Assembly: GCF_007751715.1 (NCBI RefSeq)
Contig: NZ_CP036292.1
Coordinates: 5,649,339-5,713,338, forward strand
Direction of reading: 5' to 3'
Source of the DNA: Rosistilla oblonga
Lineage (GTDB): Bacteria; Planctomycetota; Planctomycetia; Pirellulales; Pirellulaceae
Length of the DNA: 64,000 bases
A program made the position numbers and the translations under genes. The notes beneath the pieces are model-generated. The model was not told the DNA's origin and made no database searches. It saw only the letters and a program-made list of their open reading frames with translations. The stretch's first letter is position 1; each line of letters starts with the position of its first letter. Shown here one piece after another: positions 9,162-19,127 of this stretch.

Positions 9162-10376
9162 TCATTCAGCCAGCCCTTCAAAATTTTTCTTCGAAAGTTC
9201 AAGGACAGCCGGAAGATGCCGTCGGATCTGCTCACTAAGTTGTGCGCTCAGAGAAATACGTTGACGAAACAACGATGCCATTTCGTCAGCACTCTCAGGA
9301 AATCTTTCAGCCCCAACCAGCCCGCCCGACGACAAACCAAACAGCTCAAACTGCCCTTCAAACTTCCCTTGATAGGGGAAACCGGTGATCGGACGTCCCA
9401 TCCCCAACGAGGCAATGCCCAAATGCAGGCGGCAGGTAAAAACATGTTTACACAATCCAGCAATATGCTTCAGCACCTGAGCATGCGGCAGCGGGGACAC
9501 CAAGTGAGAGATAGGCTCGGCTTCTCTATGCAATTTCTCTTGGAATGCCCTCAAATACTCAACGCCTTCTGGCTCGTCATGAGGAAGCAAAAGAAACCGC
9601 ACTCCATCCTCGATCGCGAGCCGTCGACACGCTTCAGCCAACACCTCTAGCCGATGCTGCTCCGCACCGTATTGGCCCAAGACAACCTGCGTCAAATTTA
9701 TGCCAATAAGGTTTCCACGATTCTGATTAACAAAACGCCTTAGTCCAAGATCTTCTTGTGGTATCTCAGCAGGATTCAACAAGTAAGCAAGATCTCCAAC
9801 TTGCTCAATTCCTGGGATCCCAGCGGCTTGCAATCGCCGAAAAGAGACGGGGTCGCGAACCAGTAAACGGGTTCGTTTCCCCAAGCGTGACATTCGCGCC
9901 ACAAGCCCAGGCGAAGGTTTCCCATTCACGCTGAACCCCAATATTCTTGTCTTAATCCCCAATTTCGTAGCCAAATCGATAGCGTCCATCGAAGCAACGC
10001 TTCGCTCCTCGCCATATCCTTCGTCGAGAACGTCCGCGCCAATCACCAGCATTTCTCGATGCATCCCCGCCACCCTGGGAAACGCAAGCTGTTCACGAAA
10101 ACTACGAGTTGTCAAAAACAGAGGAAACAAATCAGACCGAATTCGACAATCTTTCGTAGGGCACAAGGACTCTATCGACTGATCACTCGTTGTAAGAATC
10201 GTGTGAGGCCCCCCCTTCGTTGCAACATGCTCGACGACGACCTTCAACAAAGCTTGATCACCACGATTTCGCTCAGGGACGGGAGCGGAGCAAATCAGAT
10301 AGCCAGCGCCCGGCTTGCGGTTCCCTGCCAGTGCCAGGCTCACTGCGACCCCAAGTTGTTTTGCCAAGCCTATCAT
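9162..10376 (-). CDS. polysaccharide pyruvyl transferase family protein
   Basis: The protein has the family opening CSAPVPERNRGDQALLKVVV near residue 30. LLVRDPVSFRRLQAAGI and VGDLAYLL follow midway, then the C-terminal FTCRLHLGIASLGMGRPITG. In this family the enzyme places a pyruvate ketal from phosphoenolpyruvate on a sugar, giving negative charge. ATG 10376 is preferred; a GTG at 10409 would add 11 residues. The neighbouring sulfotransferases also point to an acidic glycan. Confidence 0.8.
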   Translation of the reverse strand: MIGLAKQLGVAVSLALAGNRKPGAGYLICSAPVPERNRGDQALLKVVVEHVATKGGPHTILTTSDQSIESLCPTKDCRIRSDLFPLFLTTRSFREQLAFPRVAGMHREMLVIGADVLDEGYGEERSVASMDAIDLATKLGIKTRILGFSVNGKPSPGLVARMSRLGKRTRLLVRDPVSFRRLQAAGIPGIEQVGDLAYLLNPAEIPQEDLGLRRFVNQNRGNLIGINLTQVVLGQYGAEQHRLEVLAEACRRLAIEDGVRFLLLPHDEPEGVEYLRAFQEKLHREAEPISHLVSPLPHAQVLKHIAGLCKHVFTCRLHLGIASLGMGRPITGFPYQGKFEGQFELFGLSSGGLVGAERFPESADEMASLFRQRISLSAQLSEQIRRHLPAVLELSKKNFEGLAE

Positions 10377-10470
10377 TCTACACCCGCATCCCAGTTTAGA
10401 CTGCCACACGCGATGGCGAACGCCCGCCTAAAAGAACATACTCGCATATAGCAACGCCCCCATAATCTCA

Positions 10471-11484
10471 TTACTTCACCGCCCAAGGTCGACGCATTTT
10501 CCTAACCGCGCTTTTGAACCAACAGCTAACCCTCGTCTTTTGCATTGACGTATTCATTGGCGTTAACCGAAGCGCTTTTGCAAACGCAGAAAATGCCCCC
10601 TGCTCATCACCAGACATCCAATGAATATTATACCCCACGGACCAAAAAAGATCATGGGCGACCCGTTGATGCAGAGCCTTAAGTTCGCGATCGCTAAATC
10701 GAACTTCCTGCTTAAGATCTAAATACCCTCTAACCAGTGACTCGTATACCTTCGCACGCGCGGCAGAAGCCATACTTAGCGATGCAGAGGAGGAATTCCC
10801 CCGATGCTTGCGAAAGACATATTGCAAACGATGCAATTGCGCCACTCGAACCCCGGATTTGATTGCACGAATCAAAAACATACGATCTTCCCCATTGCGC
10901 AAGTCCGCCCGCAATTCGACACGATCAAATACGGATCGTCGAATGACAGACAATGGAAGCCCAAAGCTATGAGCGGTCAGCAACAGCTGTTCTACAAATG
11001 CAGTGTCCGTAAAAATCTGCAAGTCGTCATTCCAACTTGACTCTAGCGCCAAAACGGACTCGGGCACTGCACTCATTTCTCGAGATCGCAAATCATCAAT
11101 TGGCGATTCGCCAGAAACATGACACCCCCTGACGGACACCCAGTCAACACCAGGATACCCCCTCAATACCTCAATACAATTGTTGAGATAATCCTCAAAC
11201 CAAATATCGTCACTGTCGTAAAACGCAACAAATCTACCATTTGCGTTCAACAGCCCTAACTTTCGCGCCGCGTAAGCGCCTGCATTATCTTGATAAACAT
11301 ACGTTGCACGCGACTCCGCAGAACCAAAACAATCATCAAACAGCTTCTTGGTATCGTCGACGCTACCGTCATCAACAACAATTAACTCCCAATCCCTGAA
11401 TGTCTGACGTTTTATCGCTGCAAACGCTTCAGGCAAAAATGCGGCTCGATTATAGGTAGGCATAATGATCGAAACACTAACCAT
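10471..11484 (-). CDS. GT2-family glycosyltransferase
   Basis: A GT-A enzyme of 337 residues: MVSVSIIMPTYNRAAFLPEA, then ELIVVDDGSVDDTKKLFDD, then ARKLGLLNANGRFVAFYDSD with the metal-binding DSD. ATG 11484 overlaps the stop of the upstream GT4 gene by 8 bases, which supports it over the start at 11496. The C-terminal 100 residues (RELKALHQRVAHDLFW onward) are helical and not assigned. Likely part of the repeat-unit assembly set. Confidence 0.85.
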   Translation of the reverse strand: MVSVSIIMPTYNRAAFLPEAFAAIKRQTFRDWELIVVDDGSVDDTKKLFDDCFGSAESRATYVYQDNAGAYAARKLGLLNANGRFVAFYDSDDIWFEDYLNNCIEVLRGYPGVDWVSVRGCHVSGESPIDDLRSREMSAVPESVLALESSWNDDLQIFTDTAFVEQLLLTAHSFGLPLSVIRRSVFDRVELRADLRNGEDRMFLIRAIKSGVRVAQLHRLQYVFRKHRGNSSSASLSMASAARAKVYESLVRGYLDLKQEVRFSDRELKALHQRVAHDLFWSVGYNIHWMSGDEQGAFSAFAKALRLTPMNTSMQKTRVSCWFKSAVRKMRRPWAVK

Positions 11485-12667
11485 CGTGCGCCTCACTTCC
11501 AGCTTCGGCTAACCGTTCAGCGATTTCCACGATACGCTCCAAGGTTTTTGTTTCACTCTCGACGCTAAATTTTGCTCTTACAGTGTTCCTCGCCGCTTCT
11601 CCAACCCGTCGCCTTTCCGTCAAATCGCCACCAAGCCGGCACAACAATTCGGCATGCCGAGAAATATCGCCCGGCTCAAAAAGAAAGCCATTTACGCCAC
11701 TCTCTATCATATCGACGACTCCTCCGGATTCACCTGTCACAACGGGCAACCCATGAGCCATTGCCTCGAGAATACTAACACCAAAAGTCTCAACCCTCCC
11801 CGACGATGCCCCCGTACAATTATGCGCAGTAAACACGTCGGCTTCACAACGCAAACGATTCCCTTGATCACTTGAAACGGTGCCGAGAAAGTGAATCCGA
11901 TTATAGCAATCCTGCTCGCGAGCCAAGGCCTCACAGCGGTCTCTCATTGGCCCGTCTCCAGCAATGGTGAGTTCCGCGTCCAACCCCCCGCTACATGCTA
12001 AAGCAAACGCACGTATCAGGAGGTCAGGCCCCTTACAGTCCACCAATCTCCCCAAGTACAGAATCTTCATGGGAGAACGACTCGAAACCTCCGACAAAAC
12101 AGCTGGCACTTCGATCCCAAAGTGGTTGACGACAACGCGGTCAGAAGGAAAACCAGCCTCGACCAGTTGGGTTCGAGTGTAATTTGAATTTGCAATTAAC
12201 ATCACATAGGGAGCAAGACCAAGACAAGCGTCTCTATATGCTTTAGCGTCACGCAAGTTTTCCCCGTTATCATTTGACAGCCCCCAATCAAAATCAGCAC
12301 CATGGCAATGCACAACACAAGGATGACGCTGAGAGCGAATGATCGACTCTAATTCTAACGCTACATCCAGATAGTGAACGACCAGTGGTGTCCCTTCCAA
12401 CCCTCGAAGTTGCTTGCCGACTCGTAGCACCGGATCCTTGCGCCACAACGACTCACTGCCTCCGGCAAAACGGCCGATGCAACGCCGAAATGCCCCAGGC
12501 TTCATACCCCACGCAGCGACCAAAGGGCATGCAAACGAACTTGCTCCTAAACTCTCAATGGATCCATGGTCAGTTATCACCACCGATACCCGGGAGCCCA
12601 AATTACCAATATTTCGCCGCATCCACAGATGTGGTGGGGCTGCTAAATGCTTCGCCACAACAATCAC
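11477..12667 (-). CDS. GT4-family glycosyltransferase
   Basis: A GT-B retaining glycosyltransferase of 396 residues. It shows VVHCHGADFDWG in the acceptor domain, MKILYLGRLVDCKGPDLLIR at the domain junction and ETFGVSILEAMAHGLPVVTG as the EX7E donor-phosphate motif. The start is GTG 12667, placing the fold at the very N-terminus (MIVVAKHLAAPPHLWMRRN). It is translationally coupled to the GT2 gene that follows it. Confidence 0.85.
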   Translation of the reverse strand: MIVVAKHLAAPPHLWMRRNIGNLGSRVSVVITDHGSIESLGASSFACPLVAAWGMKPGAFRRCIGRFAGGSESLWRKDPVLRVGKQLRGLEGTPLVVHYLDVALELESIIRSQRHPCVVHCHGADFDWGLSNDNGENLRDAKAYRDACLGLAPYVMLIANSNYTRTQLVEAGFPSDRVVVNHFGIEVPAVLSEVSSRSPMKILYLGRLVDCKGPDLLIRAFALACSGGLDAELTIAGDGPMRDRCEALAREQDCYNRIHFLGTVSSDQGNRLRCEADVFTAHNCTGASSGRVETFGVSILEAMAHGLPVVTGESGGVVDMIESGVNGFLFEPGDISRHAELLCRLGGDLTERRRVGEAARNTVRAKFSVESETKTLERIVEIAERLAEAGSEAHDG

Positions 12668-12751
12668 GGCATCGACCGATTAAACTTTGTCGGAAATGAC
12701 ATACTATCGACCGTACACTTTCTAGAGAACTTAAACATTGTAACGCAGCAT

Positions 12752-13654
12752 CTAGCGTCCAATCATACCCATCACTCGGTCGTAGAGACGGAACACAAAG
12801 CCCGGCAACACCACCCGACTTGCCGCCGATTCCACAGAACGTGGGAGGGTTTCTTTGCGACAGGCACGGGAAAGGCTAACATAATGGTCCATCCTACGGG
12901 AATAATAAGCGGCGTCGAGAATACAAGTAAACACATTATCATTGAGAAAATGGCAACTTGCGGCACGATCCTCTCCTAACGAAGGTGCATGACGTGTTAT
13001 CCATTCACGTTTTGCCAAATACCTATACAATTGAGTTGCTTTGAATCGACTCTGCCCAGCTGCGTGGCGACGATACCCAACCAGCGGTTCCGATACGTAG
13101 AGCAACGCTCCACGAAGTACTACATCGAGAAAAAACAGAGTATCTTCACCGTAAGAGACACCTTCTCGGAATCGCGGACAACACTCAGACCGGATCAAAA
13201 AAGTTGACATATTCGATGGAATGCCCCGAATGACGTCCTCGATACTAAAGTAACCTTGAAGTCCATCGGGAGCATGCACATCAGAGATGTCACCAAAGTT
13301 AAAAAAACCTGTACACGACGCCAGGGCATCGTCTTTAGCTAATCCTTGGAGTTGACGCTCTAATTTCCCGGGCTCCCACAGATCATCTGCGTCACAAAAT
13401 GCGATCCAATCACCGGTACTGAGTCTGATCCCGTGATTGCGGGCAACTGCCTCACCAGCGTTTTCCTGACGAACGACTTGCACCCGATCATCTACCGACG
13501 CTGCCACTTCAGCGGATGCATCAGTACTGCCATCGTCAATGACCCAAATCTCTGTTGGCTTGTGCGTTTGCCCCAATACTGACCGAAGTGTTTCTTCAAT
13601 AAACGACTCACCGTTATAACACGGAATTACGACTGATACGCTATCACTCCTCAT
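12752..13654 (-). CDS. GT2-family glycosyltransferase
   Basis: A GT-A enzyme of 300 residues with SVSVVIPCYNGESFIEETLR, then EIWVIDDGSTDASAEV, then ARNHGIRLSTGDWIAFCDAD as donor and metal sites. ATG 13654 is chosen because the family N-terminus follows at once; a GTG at 13687 would add 11 residues. It is the first gene of the run 8207-13654; the upstream 1.4 kb is gene-poor, so its promoter should lie there. Confidence 0.83.
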   Translation of the reverse strand: MRSDSVSVVIPCYNGESFIEETLRSVLGQTHKPTEIWVIDDGSTDASAEVAASVDDRVQVVRQENAGEAVARNHGIRLSTGDWIAFCDADDLWEPGKLERQLQGLAKDDALASCTGFFNFGDISDVHAPDGLQGYFSIEDVIRGIPSNMSTFLIRSECCPRFREGVSYGEDTLFFLDVVLRGALLYVSEPLVGYRRHAAGQSRFKATQLYRYLAKREWITRHAPSLGEDRAASCHFLNDNVFTCILDAAYYSRRMDHYVSLSRACRKETLPRSVESAASRVVLPGFVFRLYDRVMGMIGR

Positions 13655-15074
13655 GTTAAATCGCTCGATCCTTTCTTCATAGTTCACACAAGCATATTGC
13701 GGGATACCGTTTGCCTAAACAACGGCAACTTTGAGACAAGTCGCCTACTGCAATTTAAACGAGCAGAAAAACCACAACGATACCAAGCGGGGTTCTTTTC
13801 GAAATACCATATTGCCCCTTCGTGCTTTCACGTCCATACTTTTCTTGCCCAAGAATCGGATTCAGAAATAGCCCCGGCGATCCTCAGCCAACTGAACCAC
13901 CGGAGACGGCCACTCTCAGACTAACACAAAATTCCTGCATGTACCGTCAAAAGCCCGCTCCACACTAAACGTCCTGCCGCGTTGGTTCGAACAATGAGAG
14001 TTAGCCTCCATTGCGAACCAGCTTAATCATGGGCTATATCCTCAGAAGATTCAGGCCCTCACTTACGACAGGAGGAGAAGTACGCTGCCTAAACCAGCGA
14101 CTGCCTCAAGAGGCCAGAGCAAGGCAAAAAATGAACGATAAGCCTCTCAATTCCCTCTAGTATGTTTTTCCTGAAGATATACGCGGTCGGCCTGGGACGT
14201 GATGCAATGATTACAACACGGCCCCTTCCAATGCGAACGTAGACGACGTGTGCAACTCGCTCCCCCACCGCACCGTCTCAATTGGCGCACCAGATTTTTC
14301 GCCCCGCAGCACCTGCGCTAAACAACCAGAATGTTACTCCGAAAAAAACGCAAGTCGCGTTGTGTGGGCTGACGCGCCGAATGCCTGACTAGCTAGGGCT
14401 TAGCTGGAAGGCGGAACACACAACTGACAACTGGCCATCGCTGACCTTCACCGCCCATCAATTGACTATTCGGTCTCCCATTCGAGTACAACATATGGAA
14501 TCCTGGCTTCCCGGGCAGGATTCATAGGCAACCTGTTCGAGCCGCATTCAGAACCTCACCGGGAATACTTTCGCTGTTGCCAAGAACAAATGTCACACGA
14601 CATGCTGAAGGAAACCGCCCCCCCACGTGGACTTGCACCACTTCATACCGGGATGCGAGCAGGAACATGCTAACAAAATCGATTCCCGCCGTTTGAGCCA
14701 CGTCGCGACGGGCGTTCGTCGATGGGCCGCCGTGGACCATTCAGATTCACGTCTTAGCGCGTTGGCCGAGCATTTACAAAAACGCTAATAAAGTCACCTG
14801 CGGGGTCTTCTCGCCAACAAATCTCCCCGCGGACAGAAGCCTCTCGCGTTCGTCCTTGAGAAATCAGAGTGGAAAAACATCAGTACAGACACCACTGGCG
14901 CTATCAACGGGCATTTCAGGATCGCTACCAATGCCGTCACAAGCTCGACTCCATCGCTCTGAAAACTGCAATGATGCAGGCTGCGGATTTGAGTGAACCT
15001 CTCACACATCCCCAGGGATAATAGAGACGAAGCTCACCCCCGAGTCATTTGTCGGATTGGAAATAGCCGCTGAC
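13655..15074. other. gene-poor stretch, possibly eroded genes
   Basis: No intact gene is recognisable in about 1.4 kb. Open frames of 60-75 codons occur on both strands (for example minus 14522-14740 and minus 14794-15009) but have no known motif or clear ribosome binding site. The stretch separates two blocks of glycan genes and may hold decayed sequence. Confidence 0.5.
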
Positions 15075-15941
15075 TTAAGACGAGGAAAACGGCGCCGCAG
15101 CCAACTTGATAACCGCGAATCCAGTACCTGTGTTTACTCGTGTAGCTTGCAATATACCATAGCGTTCCTCCCAGGCTTCAAAAATCTTTGTCTCCCCCTC
15201 TCTTGCAGCATCATCCAACACGATGATAGCGTCTGGGGCGAGCTTGCCAGCGAGTGCTTCAATTGCCGGAATTCGAGCATACCCCGCCCCCTTGGATCCA
15301 TTAGGAGGACCATCGACGATGACAAGGTCTACATCACCTCCAATACTACTAAGGTGCGATTCAAGATCGTACCAATTTACCTTTTTCCCAAAATAACTTT
15401 GTTCGTTTAAAGGCGTAACAATCACGTTGGCAATGGCATCGCAGCTACGCTTTCCAAGATGCCTAGTTGTTATTTCCGCCCACTCCGGATCGTGGTCCAC
15501 CGACAGGAGATTACCACGCCCTGCCTCTTTCAGCCAACTCGCCACACAAAGCGTTGATATACCGGAACCGAATTCTACAACGTTACGAGGCCTGTACGTG
15601 TCTAACACATCGATAAGGAGCAAAAGATTGGGAAACGTCATCGACCAAGTCGACGTCGGAATCTGGAGCCCTGGAAATCGTTCACGGACTGCCAACACAG
15701 CGTTTACGTCGACCGCTGCTATTGTGGCAGAATCAGTCAAATGCTTACGCGCCAGCAAATCATGTTGCCCGGCACGCAATTCCCACAAAGCGACATTAAA
15801 TCGCGCGGCGACCATTCCGCATCCGAAAACAAACAATACAAATGCAGCAGTGCACCCCCAAAAAGGCGGCACTACCCCCAATGCAGCAGCAAAAGCGTTG
15901 ACAATGGAAACGCCAAACACAAAGAATAAAACTATTTTCAC
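15075..15941 (-). CDS. membrane-anchored class I SAM-dependent methyltransferase
   Basis: A 288-residue protein with two hydrophobic segments near the N-terminus (residues 1-22 and about 30-48). The Rossmann methyltransferase domain follows: NVVEFGSGISTLCVASWLKE is motif I, NLLSVDHDPEWAE the acidic ribose-binding loop and DLVIVDGPPNGSKG motif IV. The C-terminal strand IIVLDDAAREGETKI is also typical. Probably it methylates a glycan or lipid at the inner membrane. The start is GTG 15941. Confidence 0.7.
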   Translation of the reverse strand: MKIVLFFVFGVSIVNAFAAALGVVPPFWGCTAAFVLFVFGCGMVAARFNVALWELRAGQHDLLARKHLTDSATIAAVDVNAVLAVRERFPGLQIPTSTWSMTFPNLLLLIDVLDTYRPRNVVEFGSGISTLCVASWLKEAGRGNLLSVDHDPEWAEITTRHLGKRSCDAIANVIVTPLNEQSYFGKKVNWYDLESHLSSIGGDVDLVIVDGPPNGSKGAGYARIPAIEALAGKLAPDAIIVLDDAAREGETKIFEAWEERYGILQATRVNTGTGFAVIKLAAAPFSSS

Positions 15942-15976
15942 AATATACTTTGCAGAAACATGGAAACCTAACGAAT

Positions 15977-16582
15977 CTACTGTCTAGCACGCAAACGCAT
16001 AATCTTTTGAAGTGACCGTATCCCAGAACCGCTTACGTTCGATTCAGATTCTAGCGATGCATTGTGGGCAACGCGGAATTCACCTAAGGCATTTTCACAA
16101 TCCCCTTCGGCGCCAATGAACTCCCAAAACTTCATGAAATCCGCGGATGCATTATCGAGACTAAATTCCATCTTACGTGTCTTGTCTAAAAGAAACAGTT
16201 CGATGTTGCGATTTACGGTCTCACAGTAGTCGAGTGATACCTCAAATGGACTGTAACCCTCGTCCACGTGGAGCAATACATCTCGCCGATACGCGTCGAT
16301 AATTCCTCGATCATAGCGTTTCACAAAACTTTGTGCGGTATCAACAAGGTTGCGTTTCAAGTGCACGTACAACGCATTATCGCCAAAGTGGGCATGAAGC
16401 CTTCCCAAGCACCAGGAGAGACGGTTATCAGCTTCAATATGTCGATCAGGAAAGTCGAAGCGATCAGCACCTAGCAACCCGCTCCTTGACTCGTGTTCAC
16501 TTGTGTAGTTGGTAATGTGCTCGCATGCACGGATGAAGGTCATCGATCCGCACCGCCCCGTATTGAGTATAAATACGTTCAT
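15977..16582 (-). CDS. sulfotransferase-like P-loop protein
   Basis: A protein of about 201 residues opening MNVFILNTGRCGSMTFIRAC, a phosphosulfate-loop-like motif with GRCGS in place of the usual GTxRSGT. ALYVHLKRNLVDTAQSFVKR follows as the RD-like 3'-phosphate region. It is short for the family (usually 250-350 residues), so it may be a minimal or partly degraded member. ATG 16582 puts the P-loop at the start; an upstream in-frame start at 16699 would add 39 residues without family character. Confidence 0.65.
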   Translation of the reverse strand: MNVFILNTGRCGSMTFIRACEHITNYTSEHESRSGLLGADRFDFPDRHIEADNRLSWCLGRLHAHFGDNALYVHLKRNLVDTAQSFVKRYDRGIIDAYRRDVLLHVDEGYSPFEVSLDYCETVNRNIELFLLDKTRKMEFSLDNASADFMKFWEFIGAEGDCENALGEFRVAHNASLESESNVSGSGIRSLQKIMRLRARQ

Positions 16583-16791
16583 AAATCTTTTTATTCTTTG
16601 GACCGGCTGCCAGCAAATTGTGATGAAAGTTAATGCACAATAAATGTAAGGATGCACATCTAGCTGCGACTTTGCCGACCTACAACATCTACTGACCACC
16701 CGCTAGAAGCGTGATGACATGAATACGTTTTCTAAATCGGCTTCAAGCGAAAGCAAACTTGGGCTCTGCTTGTATCATGCGGCAGATATTA

Positions 16792-18069
16792 TTACGGTTC
16801 ACAACGATTGTTGCAACGACGCCACTCGCTCTTTGCGATGCACACTCCAGGATGCGTCCTTTTGCTTGTACTCAAGCTTACGCCGTCGACGATAGTAAAT
16901 GGAGCAATTTCCGATATCAAATCTAATTGCTTACCTTTGCTCGAAATTCCGACTGTCAGCGTATAGTCCCCTGGCGTTAAAGGAAGTCGCTGAACAACCG
17001 ACAGCACATCATCGGACGATGAAATGTCATTGCCCAAACCAAATGAATCAGTTGAAAAGCAGGTTAGCATTCGCTGACCTCTGATGCTGTCAATGCCGAT
17101 TCCGATGCGAAAAGATTGTGCAGGCAACTGTTTTTTAAAACGCAGTAGGACCATCAAGTCGGATTCTACCGCGATTGAATGTATCACAGCATGGTCTTTA
17201 TCGATGATATGTGCCGACCGCAAATAGGCTGCCGACGCAAGTCGTTTCAGCTGCTCGGGTTCATTGTTTTTAATTATACTGTTTCTATATTTTAGCATCA
17301 CATCGCCAGTGACTCCGACAGACGCAACCTGGCCGCGTCTCACCTCAACAGCGCGATCACATAACGTTTCCACTGCGTCTAAGTTATGACTTACAAAAAT
17401 CACAGTCCTACCACTCTCGGCCACACTTTGCATCTTCCCCATACATCTTCTTTGGAATTCCGCGTCTCCGACAGCAAGAACTTCGTCGATAATCAAGATT
17501 TCAGGCTCAAGATGCGCAGCAACTGCAAAGGCGAGCCTGACCTGCATGCCCGACGAATAGCGTTTTGTCGGCGTGTCGAGGAATTTCTCAACTCCTGAAA
17601 AGTCGACGATCTCGTCGAACTTGCGATCGATCTCGCGTTTGGTCATCCCCAAGATCGTACCGTTCATATAGATGTTGTCGCGGCCGGAGAGTTCCGGATG
17701 GAAGCCGGTCCCGACCTCTAACAAACTGCTGACACGACCTCGTATCACCGCCCGACCACTTGTCGGCTCGGTGATCCGGCTGAGGATCTTTAACAGAGTG
17801 CTTTTGCCTGCTCCGTTGCGGCCAATGATCCCTAAGACATCACCTTCATTGACTTCGAACGAAACGTCTTTCAACGCCCAAAGCGTATCTTCCTGATCAT
17901 CGTGATCTTCGACTTTGGTCGTGCTGAGCCGTCGCAAACGCTGCAGTTTTTTCAGCGGGGATCGAAGAACTCCCTTCAGGGCGTCTGCCATGGTATCGGG
18001 GACCTCTTCCTTTAAACCTAGTCGGTAGGCTTTGGAAAGGTTTTCGACAGAGATGATCGGGCGTGACAT
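16792..18069 (-). CDS. wzt: polysaccharide ABC transporter ATP-binding protein (Wzt type)
   Basis: A 425-residue ATPase that would drive glycan export with the permease at 18117-19013. Walker [10 protein letters not shown] lies at about residues 83-91, the signature [11 protein letters not shown] at 171-181, Walker [13 protein letters not shown] at 191-202 and the H-loop FVSHNLD near 225-231. Residues after about 270 form the extra C-terminal beta-sandwich domain of Wzt proteins, which in studied systems binds the finished polymer cap. ATG 18069 follows the permease stop by 47 bases. By hand count GC falls from about 58% over 17701-17820 to about 44% over 17101-17280, so the C-terminal half looks like a separate import. 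Confidence 0.9.
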   Translation of the reverse strand: MSRPIISVENLSKAYRLGLKEEVPDTMADALKGVLRSPLKKLQRLRRLSTTKVEDHDDQEDTLWALKDVSFEVNEGDVLGIIGRNGAGKSTLLKILSRITEPTSGRAVIRGRVSSLLEVGTGFHPELSGRDNIYMNGTILGMTKREIDRKFDEIVDFSGVEKFLDTPTKRYSSGMQVRLAFAVAAHLEPEILIIDEVLAVGDAEFQRRCMGKMQSVAESGRTVIFVSHNLDAVETLCDRAVEVRRGQVASVGVTGDVMLKYRNSIIKNNEPEQLKRLASAAYLRSAHIIDKDHAVIHSIAVESDLMVLLRFKKQLPAQSFRIGIGIDSIRGQRMLTCFSTDSFGLGNDISSSDDVLSVVQRLPLTPGDYTLTVGISSKGKQLDLISEIAPFTIVDGVSLSTSKRTHPGVCIAKSEWRRCNNRCEP

Positions 18070-18087
18070 GGATTTGTTACAGAAGAC

Positions 18088-18111
18088 GGGAGGTGGGAGA
18101 GGGGAGTTGGG
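18088..18111 (+). other. G-rich tract, potential G-quadruplex
   Basis: On the plus strand the wzm-wzt gap holds four G-runs, GGG, GGG, GGGG and GGG, with loops AGGT, AGA and AGTT. This meets the canonical G-quadruplex pattern. A similar tract occurs at 19757-19790. Confidence 0.5.
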
Positions 18112-18116
18112 AGTGA

Positions 18117-19013
18117 CTAAGCGACGTCGGCGAATATTTTCTCTTTGCTGCGGAAGAATGCCAAACCGCTGATGAACATCAACGTTGCAGAGACAGTGCC
18201 AACAGCGATCAGATCCCAAGGCATCGATTGAGTTCCCAGTAGAGCGCTACGGAAACCTTCGATCACGCCCACCATCGGGTTCAGGGCGTAGAGCAAGCGG
18301 TATTCTGCTGGCACCAAACTGGTCGGGTAGACGACGGGGGATGCATACATCGCGATCTGGATCACAAATCCCATTCCATGTTTGACATCGCGGTACTGGA
18401 CCGCAAGCGCAGTCAACCAAATGCTGATCGCCGCCGCCGAAAGGGACATCAACAACACCAACAGCGGCAACATCACGATGCCCATACCGGGCGGATGACG
18501 ATAGGCAACCATCAGTGCAACCAGCACTAACATCGCGATTGCAAAATCCAACAACTTGGCTGCCACCGCCGACAGCGGCAGCAACAGCCTTGGGAAATAG
18601 ATCTTCCGTAACATGTTGGCTTCGCTTACCAACGACGCCACGCCATCGTTGACCGCGTTGGAAAAATAGGTCCAAGGAACAAGCGCCGCAAAGCTGAACA
18701 GGGCATAAGGGACGCCATCGCTGTCGACCTTCGCCAAGCGGCCAAAGACGATCGTAAAGATGACCATCGAGAAGACCGGTTGAATGATCGCCCATCCGAT
18801 ACCGATCGCGCTTTGGGCGTAACGGACTTTGATTTGCCGCCATATAAGGAAGCGAAACAGATCGCGATAGGCGACCAACTCCTTCCAATCCAACAACTGC
18901 AAGCCCTTCCGCCGCTCGATGATCAATTCATATTCGAATCGCTCTTCGTCGTTCGTTTCGTCACCGGAGCCAGTTGATGGAATTTTCTGTGTTGTTTCGA
19001 TAGTTGATGACAT
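18117..19013 (-). CDS. wzm: polysaccharide ABC transporter permease (Wzm type, ABC-2)
   Basis: A 298-residue ABC-2 permease. A charged cytoplasmic N-terminus is followed by RDLFRFLIWRQIKVRYAQSA, the amphipathic segment typical of Wzm/TagG proteins. Six hydrophobic segments follow, including IGIGWAIIQPVFSMVIFTIV and AALVPWTYFSNAVNDGVASL. It should form the channel for undecaprenyl-linked polysaccharide export. It ends 47 bases before the wzt start; that gap is strongly G/C-skewed. Confidence 0.9.
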   Translation of the reverse strand: MSSTIETTQKIPSTGSGDETNDEERFEYELIIERRKGLQLLDWKELVAYRDLFRFLIWRQIKVRYAQSAIGIGWAIIQPVFSMVIFTIVFGRLAKVDSDGVPYALFSFAALVPWTYFSNAVNDGVASLVSEANMLRKIYFPRLLLPLSAVAAKLLDFAIAMLVLVALMVAYRHPPGMGIVMLPLLVLLMSLSAAAISIWLTALAVQYRDVKHGMGFVIQIAMYASPVVYPTSLVPAEYRLLYALNPMVGVIEGFRSALLGTQSMPWDLIAVGTVSATLMFISGLAFFRSKEKIFADVA

Positions 19014-19127
19014 TTTTTAATCGACAATAGCTGGCAATTGAACTCTGTGGCTGATGCGACCTATTCCGGCTACCGCCCGATGGGCGCGGACTTCGTTCCT
19101 GTGGGTGACCGCAGCCTACCCTGGAAA

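Noticed and set aside
19082-19111. Phrase GCGCGGACTTCGTTCCTGTG similar to one at 34394-34423
   Set aside because: About 25 of 30 bases match, but two short copies are too little to define an element.
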